Shown here: in pieces, positions 1 through 4,685 of the stretch
Numbering within the stretch: the first letter of the stretch is position 1
How the letters are laid out: every line of letters starts with the position of its first letter
Assembly: GCA_945872375.1 (NCBI GenBank)
Contig: CAMBYR010000151.1
Coordinates: forward strand, 1-5,384
Reading direction: 5' to 3'
Origin: an uncultured Blautia sp.
GTDB taxonomy: Bacteria > Bacillota > Clostridia > Lachnospirales > Lachnospiraceae
Length of the DNA: 5,384 bases
Notes under the pieces: generated by a model
Told to the model about the DNA's origin: nothing
Database searches by the model: none
Seen by the model: the letters and a program-made list of their open reading frames with translations, nothing else
Position numbers and translations under genes: made by a program

Positions 1-719
1 TAGGAATACTGAAATCCAAGAGAGCTGTAAAGCTTTTCTGCGGAAGTATTGTTTTTTACCACCTGAAGATAAGCGTGGCTGGCGCCTCTTTTTTTGCCCT
101 CATTGAGAAGACCGGTACAGATCTGACGGGCACATCCTCTGCGGCGATAATCTTCACGCACATGAATGGCATAGATACCGATGTAGTCGCGATCCAGGAT
201 TCCAAGACCTGTGGCAATGATCTCGCCTTTTTTTGTTATGGAAGCGCAGACAGTTTCCTTAAGAATGGCACGGTACATGGAAGGAACGACGCTTCGATGG
301 ATCGGATTTGTAGTTCTTTTCAAGTCAAAAAGGCTGTGGATCCAGAAATCAGGAATTTCATTGGAAAAAAGCACATCGGTGACAGGCGCATCCAGAACGG
401 CATTGTCCAGGTCTACAGTCATAACATTTGTTATGTGCTGAACGGAATAGCCCCTGTTTTCCAGCATATAGTCAAAATCCGGGGATACAAGGGGGCTGAT
501 CTTAAAGATCGCAGGAGTTCCCAGACGCTTATAGACCTGTTCGCAGTAGGGGATTTTTTCGCGCCATGGAAGTGTGGAGGTTCCGAACTGTTCCACACTG
601 TTGGTCCTGTGCGTATAGAAATAAGAAAAACGTAAGTTCCATCCGTCATAAAGTTCCATTTTATGGGAAGGCCATGCGTTCAGTGACATATCTTCGATTT
701 TTTTGATCGTTGTTTCCAT
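1..719 (-). CDS. GNAT-family N-acetyltransferase (C-terminus cut by window edge)
   Basis: The minus strand is open from an ATG at 719-717 to the window edge, giving 239 residues with the stop outside. The C-terminal third carries the GNAT fold signature: acetyl-CoA motif A around residues 187-200 (VREDYRRRGCARQI, with R192-x-x-G195-C-A197) and motif B around 218-236 (NNTSAEKLYSSLGF, Y231 in the usual general-acid position). The N-terminal part (residues 14-45, AWPS..., DGWNLRF, THRTNSV) matches the first half of a two-part GNAT subgroup whose N-terminal domain is a degenerate GNAT-like fold. The family transfers acetyl from acetyl-CoA to an amine; the substrate cannot be read here. No signal peptide, so cytoplasmic. 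The start is supported by an AAAGG ribosome binding site (about 727-731) lying in the end of the upstream esterase gene, only 4 nt away, so the two genes form an operon. The protein probably ends within a few dozen residues beyond the edge. Confidence 0.9.
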   Translation of the reverse strand, partial: METTIKKIEDMSLNAWPSHKMELYDGWNLRFSYFYTHRTNSVEQFGTSTLPWREKIPYCEQVYKRLGTPAIFKISPLVSPDFDYMLENRGYSVQHITNVMTVDLDNAVLDAPVTDVLFSNEIPDFWIHSLFDLKRTTNPIHRSVVPSMYRAILKETVCASITKKGEIIATGLGILDRDYIGIYAIHVREDYRRRGCARQICTGLLNEGKKRGASHAYLQVVKNNTSAEKLYSSLGFQYS

Positions 720-723
720 AGTA

Positions 724-1350
724 TTACCTTTCTGATATGATCAATTTATAAAGTTTATCTGCCAGGATCTGATGCCCCTGTGGTGTGAGATGGATACCGT
801 CAGAAGTTATTGATGCAGGCCCGGACCGTGCAGCTTCCTGATCCAGATCGTTCTGCAGCGGGAGAAAAACGGCGCCATGATCCTGACTGATCTTTTTAAT
901 ATGCACGGACATCTGTGAAAGAAGGGGAGCCCAGGAAGCGTAGCAGCGTGGCCATGGAAAAACAAAGGGTTCCAGGAAATAGAGCTTTCGTTTCCGGGAG
1001 TTTGTGCAGGATAGCTTTTTTGCAAGGAGCTCATAACGGGTGACAAATTTGTTCATCAGATCCTGCTGTTGTGCAGATGAACGGCGGGTGTTCATCATGA
1101 TCCCCACATCATTGATCCCGATCAGGACGGTAACAATATCCGGATCAGAGCTTTCCAGCCAGAAATCTGTGTTCTGAAGAAGCCGTTTCAGGGTGAAACC
1201 ATCAATACCTCTGTTTTCAATGGAAAATCGGTGATCTGTGTTATGAAGCAGACAGGAGAGCTGCTTCACATATCCTTTTCCAAGAGGATCTGCGGAGAAA
1301 AGCCGTCCGCAATCTGTGATACTGTCTCCGAGACACAAAATGCGAGTCAT
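724..1350 (-). CDS. Cytoplasmic SGNH/GDSL-type esterase
   Basis: 208 residues. The four SGNH blocks are all visible. Block I is GDSITDCGR (nucleophile Ser10), block II is NRG (Gly48), block III is GIND (Asn80), and block V is DGIHLTPQGH (Asp184 and His187 completing the triad). These enzymes hydrolyse esters such as acetylated sugars or short acyl chains. The string GDSITDCGR, the following GKGYV and the GINDV block resemble intracellular acetyl-xylooligosaccharide esterases of the Axe2 type; this comparison is from memory, so the sugar-deacetylase role is inference. There is no signal peptide or membrane segment, so the enzyme should act in the cytoplasm. The ATG at 1350 is preceded by AGAAGGA at a normal distance. 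It is the first gene of a leftward unit with the GNAT gene 4 nt downstream. A lipase or thioesterase activity remains possible. Confidence 0.9.
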   Translation of the reverse strand: MTRILCLGDSITDCGRLFSADPLGKGYVKQLSCLLHNTDHRFSIENRGIDGFTLKRLLQNTDFWLESSDPDIVTVLIGINDVGIMMNTRRSSAQQQDLMNKFVTRYELLAKKLSCTNSRKRKLYFLEPFVFPWPRCYASWAPLLSQMSVHIKKISQDHGAVFLPLQNDLDQEAARSGPASITSDGIHLTPQGHQILADKLYKLIISER

Positions 1351-1420
1351 CCAATTCCTTCTTTCTGTTATACCGGGCGGCTCATTATCCGCAGTCGATT
1401 ATTTTCGTATTGGTGCTTTG

Positions 1421-1449
1421 ATAGTAGCACTTACACCAGCAGTGGTCAA
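1421..1449 (-). promoter_or_regulatory. Sigma-A type promoter for the esterase-GNAT unit
   Basis: Read on the minus strand: -35 TTGACC (1449-1444), a 17-bp spacer, then -10 TACTAT (1426-1421) preceded by TGC, which makes an extended -10. Transcription would start near 1414, leaving a leader of about 64 nt before the ATG at 1350. A short dyad, ACCA-gcag-TGGT (1435-1446), overlaps the -35 and could be an operator, but it is only 4 bp per arm. Position and hexamers are seen; promoter activity is inferred. Confidence 0.6.
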
Positions 1450-1496
1450 GCGTACGAAATACCGGAAAATGGGTAAAAAACGAATAAACGTGAAAA

Positions 1497-1530
1497 ACAT
1501 GAAAATTTTTTAAAAAAATTAAAAAAAGTA
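1497..1530 (+). promoter_or_regulatory. A/T-tract upstream of the tRNA promoter (UP-element-like)
   Basis: An almost pure A/T stretch with phased A- and T-runs lies immediately upstream of the -35 at 1532. This is the position where UP elements contact the RNA polymerase alpha subunit, a common feature of stable-RNA promoters. The rest of the gap between 1351 and this tract contains only the minus-strand promoter and no gene that I can support. Confidence 0.4.
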
Positions 1531-1531
1531 C

Positions 1532-1560
1532 TTGCATTTTGAAAGAAAGTGTTATATACT
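1532..1560 (+). promoter_or_regulatory. Sigma-A promoter of the tRNA-Glu gene
   Basis: -35 TTGCAT (1532-1537), a spacer of exactly 17 bp, and -10 TATACT (1555-1560), each close to consensus. Initiation is expected near 1567, giving a primary transcript with a 5' leader of about 55 nt before the mature tRNA. That leader is A-rich and has short complementary blocks (GTTG/CAAC and GTCG/CGAC), but no recognisable RNA motif; RNase P would remove it. Confidence 0.75.
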
Positions 1561-1621
1561 AACGAAGTCGGTTGAGGGAAACAACAAAAAACGAAATCAA
1601 ACGACAGAAACAAAAGAATAT

Positions 1622-1693
1622 GGCCAGTTGGTCAAGGGGTTAAGACGCCGCCCTCTCACGGCGGAAACACGGGTTCGATTCCCGTACTGGCTA
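1622..1693 (+). tRNA. tRNA-Glu (anticodon CTC)
   Basis: A full cloverleaf can be drawn by eye. The acceptor 5' arm is GGCCAGT, the D arm GTCAAGGGGTTAAGAC, the anticodon arm CCGCC-CTCTCAC-GGCGG with anticodon CTC (reads GAG), and the T arm ACGGG-TTCGATT-CCCGT. The acceptor 3' arm is ACTGGCT with discriminator A. The body is 72 nt, as in bacterial tRNA-Glu. CCA is not encoded (the next bases are TTA), as is common in Firmicutes, so it must be added by nucleotidyltransferase. The terminal pair is G1-U72, which is less usual; a caller may shift the ends by one base because T1621 can pair with A1693. It stands alone between its own promoter and terminator, so it is a monocistronic minor-isoacceptor gene. 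Confidence 0.95.
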
Positions 1694-1700
1694 TTAACTG

Positions 1701-1734
1701 AAAGCAATCAGAACATGTTTCTGGTTGCTTTTTT
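1701..1734 (+). terminator. Intrinsic terminator of tRNA-Glu
   Basis: Arms AGCAATCAGAA (1703-1713) and TTCTGGTTGCT (1719-1729) form an 11-bp stem with one T-G pair, closing a 5-nt loop (CATGT), and a run of T follows (1729-1734). The flanking A-run at 1701-1703 can extend the stem into the T-run. It starts 8 nt after the tRNA body and lies before nagA, so it should separate the two transcripts. Confidence 0.88.
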
Positions 1735-1759
1735 GTTTATGATCACAAATGGGGATTTT

Positions 1760-1765
1760 GGGAGG
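1760..1765 (+). promoter_or_regulatory. Ribosome binding site that fixes the nagA start
   Basis: GGGAGG lies 7 nt before the ATG at 1773. A second in-frame ATG at 1749 would add eight residues but has no Shine-Dalgarno sequence of its own and would place this site inside the coding region, so 1773 is preferred. Confidence 0.85.
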
Positions 1766-1772
1766 TTTTACT

Positions 1773-2927
1773 ATGATCATTGATAATGTGTATGTTTTTA
1801 CACCGGACAAAGCATTTGTAAAAGGCGGGATTATCCTGGATGGGGATAAAATCCGACAGGTTTATGAAGAAAAGGATGCGCCACAGCTTAACGGGGATGT
1901 TCTGGACGGAAAAGGCTGCTACGCCATTCCGGGACTGATCGATCTGCATTTTCATGGGTGCAAGGGAGATGATTTCTGCGACGGAGACAAGGCTGCGATC
2001 GGAAGGATCGCGGAATATGAGGCATCGGTAGGAGTTACAGCGATTGCACCGGCTACTATGACTTTACCGGTAGAGGAACTGGAGCAGATCCTCCATACAG
2101 CAGCAGAATATAAAAAAGAAACAAAGGACTGCCGTAAGGCGGATTTTCTGGGGATCAATATGGAAGGGCCTTTTATCAGCCCGGCGAAAAAAGGTGCACA
2201 GGACGAGAGAAATATCCTGCCATGTAATGTGGAAATCTGTGACCGTTTTTTAAAGGCCTCGGAAGGTCTGGTAAAATTTATAGGGATTGCACCTGAAGAA
2301 AGTGAGCATGCAGGAGAATTTATCCGGGAAGTTCATGAAAGGGTCAATGTTTCTCTGGCACATACCAATGCAGATTACGATACAGCAATGGAAGCATGCA
2401 GAGCAGGGGCAAACCATGCAGTCCATCTGTATAACGCAATGCCTGCGTTTACGCATCGTGCACCAGGCGTCGTAGGTGCTGTTTTTGATAATAAGGATGT
2501 TATGGCAGAGATCATCTGTGACGGGATCCATATCCATCCGTCTGTTGTTCGAGCTACCTTTCAGATGATGGGAGCTGACAGGATGATCCTGATCAGCGAC
2601 AGTATGAGAGCTACCGGTATGCCGGACGGCCAGTATACACTGGGCGGACTGGATGTTAAGGTTGTGGGAAGACTTGCCACGCTGGTATCTGACGGTGCGA
2701 TCGCAGGATCTGCCACAAATCTGATGGACTGTATGCGTACAGTTGTTAAAAAGATGGAGCTTCCGCTGGAAACAGCCGTGGCCTGCGCGACTATAAATCC
2801 GGCTAGAAGCCTTGGTGTGGAAGAACAGTACGGATCTCTGGAAGCAGGTAAAAAAGCTCATGTGGTACTGCTGGATCAGGATCTGGAACTGAAAGCAGTG
2901 ATTAAGGACGGAGTAAAGATCCGATAA
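1773..2927 (+). CDS. nagA: N-acetylglucosamine-6-phosphate deacetylase
   Basis: 384 residues from the ATG at 1773, the normal length for the family. NagA removes acetate from GlcNAc-6-phosphate to give glucosamine-6-phosphate, in the cytoplasm, feeding amino-sugar catabolism and cell-wall recycling. It belongs to the amidohydrolase superfamily. Visible motifs in order: PGLIDLHFHG with the HxH pair H59/H61; NMEGPF with metal ligand E131; SLAHTNA (H197) and HLYNAM (H218), the two metal-binding histidines; FTHRAPG (H228/R229) near the sugar phosphate; CDGIHIHP (H253); ISDSMRATG with catalytic D276; and C-terminal NPAR plus GSLEAGKKAHVVLLD, typical of the small beta domain. No key residue is missing. 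It is a single gene: no nagB or transport gene adjoins it, and nothing overlaps it. No convincing promoter lies between the tRNA terminator and the start, so it may rely on read-through or on a weak -10-like TATGAT at 1738-1743. Confidence 0.97.
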   Translation: MIIDNVYVFTPDKAFVKGGIILDGDKIRQVYEEKDAPQLNGDVLDGKGCYAIPGLIDLHFHGCKGDDFCDGDKAAIGRIAEYEASVGVTAIAPATMTLPVEELEQILHTAAEYKKETKDCRKADFLGINMEGPFISPAKKGAQDERNILPCNVEICDRFLKASEGLVKFIGIAPEESEHAGEFIREVHERVNVSLAHTNADYDTAMEACRAGANHAVHLYNAMPAFTHRAPGVVGAVFDNKDVMAEIICDGIHIHPSVVRATFQMMGADRMILISDSMRATGMPDGQYTLGGLDVKVVGRLATLVSDGAIAGSATNLMDCMRTVVKKMELPLETAVACATINPARSLGVEEQYGSLEAGKKAHVVLLDQDLELKAVIKDGVKIR

Positions 2928-2934
2928 GCTCATA

Positions 2935-2970
2935 GAAGATAAAGCGATAAAAAATAAAAAGATAAAAAGA
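2935..2970. other. A-rich tract with repeated GATAAA units after nagA
   Basis: The first bases after the nagA stop are nearly all purine plus T, with GATAAA recurring at short intervals. On the opposite strand this is a T-rich run directly following the palindromic element, so the pair could act as a terminator for leftward transcription. No leftward gene is seen to its right within the window, so that role is doubtful. Confidence 0.4.
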
Positions 2971-3049
2971 ATTTCAGGAGCAGATGACAGCAAAATTCGT
3001 GTCAGAATTTGTCGAACGAAAATGCTGGACAAAATGCTCCTGAAATTCT
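2968..3049. repeat. 82-bp palindromic intergenic element (15-bp perfect inverted repeats)
   Basis: Perfect 15-bp inverted repeats AGAATTTCAGGAGCA (2968-2982) and TGCTCCTGAAATTCT (3035-3049) enclose 52 bp that also contain ordered complementary blocks. One reading nests further stems: CAGCA/TGCTG (2988-2992 with 3023-3027) and TTCGT/ACGAA (2996-3000 with 3016-3020). The other makes two side-by-side hairpins, TGACA/TGTCA (2985-2989 with 3000-3004) and TTTGTC/GACAAA (3008-3013 with 3028-3033), whose loops are complementary to each other. No T-run follows on the plus strand, so it is a poor nagA terminator in that direction. It could be a small non-autonomous mobile or REP-like repeat, a structured RNA, or an invertible promoter segment. 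The family is not recognised. Confidence 0.75.
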
Positions 3050-3054
3050 ATAAT
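3026..3054 (+). promoter_or_regulatory. Probable promoter of the Tad pilus operon
   Basis: -35 TGGACA (3026-3031) matches consensus at five of six bases, the spacer is 17 bp, and the -10 is a perfect TATAAT (3049-3054). The -35 and spacer lie within the palindromic element and the -10 begins on its last base. Initiation is expected near 3061, about 100 nt before the first tad start codon. The sequence match is seen; its use by the tad genes is inferred from position and strand. Confidence 0.6.
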
Positions 3055-3060
3055 TAATTT

Positions 3061-3162
3061 CACCAGAGATCTTCTGGTATCGATCACCGCCAGGTCAGGC
3101 GGGAAATCCCATTTTTATCATAACTGAATAAACATATATTTTAAGAAGGAAAGGGGGCGTGT
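3061..3162 (+). promoter_or_regulatory. Long 5' leader of the tad operon with two small hairpins
   Basis: About 100 nt without a gene. It contains hairpin ACCAGA-gatct-TCTGGT (3062-3078) and hairpin CCGCC-aggtca-GGCGG (3087-3102), followed by a small GGG/CCC pairing option (3101-3110) and a T-run (3112-3116). The end is AT-rich and then carries the strong Shine-Dalgarno region GGAAAGGGGG before the ATG at 3163. It does not match the conserved core of c-di-GMP class I or II riboswitches as I know them. A regulatory leader or attenuator is possible but unproven. Confidence 0.4.
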
Positions 3163-3675
3163 ATGTTTCTTTATGGAGAATTATCCGTGGTGATATCTGC
3201 GATGGCGGTCTGGATGGATCTTAAAGATGCATCTGTAGACAATGGATGGATCCTTTTTTCTTTTATGATCGGTTTCCTGATCCAGATCACAGAAAACGGG
3301 CCGAAAGGTGGAGTGATCTTTCTGGCAGGAGTGGCCGTGCCGGTGCTTCTTTTGGGAATCCTTTTTATATTCCATATGATCGGCGCCGGAGATATCAAGC
3401 TTCTGTGCGCACTTGGCGGGATCATGGGGCCGCGGACAGTTATGGAATGTATTGTTTATTCTTTGCTTGCAGGTGCAGGCATTTCTCTGGCAATTCTTAT
3501 TTCTACAGGCGGTATCCGCCGACGATTCCTTTATTTATATCAGTATATGAATGAGTTCTACTGTACCGGTGAGATACGTCCTTATTACAGAAAGGGGATG
3601 AGCTTTCCGGAGAACTTTCATTTTACGGTACCCATATTTTTGAGTACGGTGCTTTATGCAGGAGGTGTGTATTGA
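3163..3675 (+). CDS. tadV: A24-family prepilin peptidase (TadV/CpaA-like)
   Basis: 170 residues, mostly hydrophobic, with about five membrane segments (roughly 5-18, 29-41, 50-71, 92-114, 153-169). It is the short peptidase-only form without the methylase domain, as expected in Tad systems. The two catalytic aspartates of this aspartic protease are visible: Asp19 in WMDLKD after the first helix, and Asp77 in the GAGD motif (74-77), followed by IKLLCALGG. The enzyme cleaves the leader of Flp pilins and pseudopilins at the cytoplasmic membrane face. The usual basic/IPN stretch after the first aspartate is changed to KDASVDN, keeping only the Asn. The start is supported by a purine-rich site ending 5-10 nt upstream. 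It is the first gene of the cluster; its TGA overlaps the next gene's TTG. The pairing with TadZ and CpaF makes the pilus role well supported. Confidence 0.92.
   Translation: MFLYGELSVVISAMAVWMDLKDASVDNGWILFSFMIGFLIQITENGPKGGVIFLAGVAVPVLLLGILFIFHMIGAGDIKLLCALGGIMGPRTVMECIVYSLLAGAGISLAILISTGGIRRRFLYLYQYMNEFYCTGEIRPYYRKGMSFPENFHFTVPIFLSTVLYAGGVY
3661..3665 (+). promoter_or_regulatory. Ribosome binding site supporting a TTG start for tadZ
   Basis: GGAGG sits 6 nt before the TTG at 3672 and inside the last codons of the peptidase gene. No ATG or GTG is better placed, so the rare TTG start, overlapping the previous stop as TTGA, is the likely one. Confidence 0.8.
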
Positions 3676-4685
3676 AGAAAAACATATTTGCGGTCTGTGA
3701 TCTGGAGGTGGATTATGCTTTCAATTTTATGGATTATCTGAACCAGAAAAAGAATCTTCCGTTTGAGATCCAGGCATTTACCACGGCGGAAAGTCTCATT
3801 GCCTACGGAAAAGAAAATCATATTGAGTTGCTGCTGATTTCCGATAAAGCAATGCGAAAAGAAGTCCGTGACCTTGGTATCGGAAAGATTATCATTCTTT
3901 CAGAGGGTGTGCATCCTCCGGAACTGGATCAGTATTCGAGTGTGTATAAATATCAATCTTCCTCAGATGTGATAAGGGAGGTGATGGCCTGCTATGGAGA
4001 AGAGAAGTCTCTTGATCCGGTAACTTTTCCTGTGTTGAAAAAGACAATGGAGATCATCGGTGTTTTTTCTCCTCTTGGCAGGTGTCTGAAGACATCCTTT
4101 GCACTTGCGCTGGGACAGATACTGGCGAAAGAACGTGCCGTTCTTTATCTGAATCTGGAATCCTATTCTGGTTTTGAGGAACTTCTTGGGAAAAAATTTC
4201 CGGCTAATCTGAGTGATCTGTTTTATTATGTTCGCCAGGGAAATGAAAACCTGATCCATAGAATGAACGGAATGATCCAGACAGTAAACAATCTGGATTT
4301 TATACCGCCTGTAAGAACACCTTCAGATATCCGGACCGTGGACTGGGAAGACTGGGAGCGGCTGTTGCAGGAGATCGTACTTCACAGTTCCTATGAAGTG
4401 CTGATCCTGGATATGGGAGAAAATGGAGATGAGGATTTCCGGCTTCTGGAAATGTGCAGAAAAATCTATATGCCGGTTTTGAATGACACACTTTCTGTCT
4501 GTAAGGTGACACAATTCGAAAATCTTCTGCGTATCTGGAATAAAGAAAAGATCCTGGAAAAAACAGAAAAGGTGCATCTGCCCTTTCATATGGATAGGAT
4601 CTCTTCTGACGCTTACGTAGAACAGCTGGTCTGGAGTGAACTGGGAGATTATATCCGTGAACTTTTGAGAAAGGAGCGGTCATGA
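3672..4685 (+). CDS. tadZ: TadZ/CpaE-like pilus localisation protein with degenerate P-loop
   Basis: 337 residues from a TTG start. The N-terminal part (about 1-110) looks like a response-regulator receiver fold (acidic D10, beta strand LLLIS 53-57, IIILSE 73-78, lysine K93) but lacks a convincing phospho-acceptor pattern, so it is a pseudo-receiver. The C-terminal part (about 127-335) follows the MinD/ParA plan: P-loop position SPLGRCLKTS (133-142), strand VLYLNLE (157-163), and Walker B-like EVLILDMG (242-249). The P-loop keeps Lys140-Thr-Ser but has Leu at the glycine before it and no signature lysine, so ATP use is uncertain. TadZ proteins place the Tad pilus machine at a cell site; a Eubacterium rectale TadZ with receiver plus ATPase-like domains has a solved structure, which fits this layout. 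It overlaps the peptidase by 4 nt (TTGA, 3672-3675) and CpaF by 4 nt (ATGA), suggesting coupled translation. Identity rests mainly on architecture and neighbours. Confidence 0.85.
   Translation: MKKNIFAVCDLEVDYAFNFMDYLNQKKNLPFEIQAFTTAESLIAYGKENHIELLLISDKAMRKEVRDLGIGKIIILSEGVHPPELDQYSSVYKYQSSSDVIREVMACYGEEKSLDPVTFPVLKKTMEIIGVFSPLGRCLKTSFALALGQILAKERAVLYLNLESYSGFEELLGKKFPANLSDLFYYVRQGNENLIHRMNGMIQTVNNLDFIPPVRTPSDIRTVDWEDWERLLQEIVLHSSYEVLILDMGENGDEDFRLLEMCRKIYMPVLNDTLSVCKVTQFENLLRIWNKEKILEKTEKVHLPFHMDRISSDAYVEQLVWSELGDYIRELLRKERS

Noticed and set aside
75..635. 186-codon open frame on the plus strand
   Set aside because: It is the antisense of the GNAT gene, whose motifs A and B are intact on the minus strand; it has no ribosome binding site or recognisable domain.
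1749..1772. Eight-residue N-terminal extension of NagA
   Set aside because: The upstream ATG has no Shine-Dalgarno sequence, and the good GGGAGG lies just before the ATG at 1773, where the protein begins with the usual family start.
1532..1783. Small plus-strand open frame across the tRNA
   Set aside because: It runs through the promoter -10, the tRNA and the terminator, which are better explanations.
2250..3032. 260-codon open frame on the minus strand opposite the 3' half of nagA
   Set aside because: It is antisense to clearly coding nagA, is rich in Cys/His/Ser with no domain pattern, and runs through the palindromic element; the nagA motifs on the plus strand explain this stretch.
3135..3140. 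TATATT as a second -10 for the tad operon
   Set aside because: The hexamer 17 bp upstream is TTTTTA with no good match, and it would leave almost no leader; the TGGACA-17-TATAAT pair is much better.
3061..3162. c-di-GMP riboswitch in the tad leader
   Set aside because: This would be attractive for a pilus operon, but none of the conserved core motifs of class I or II can be found in the leader.
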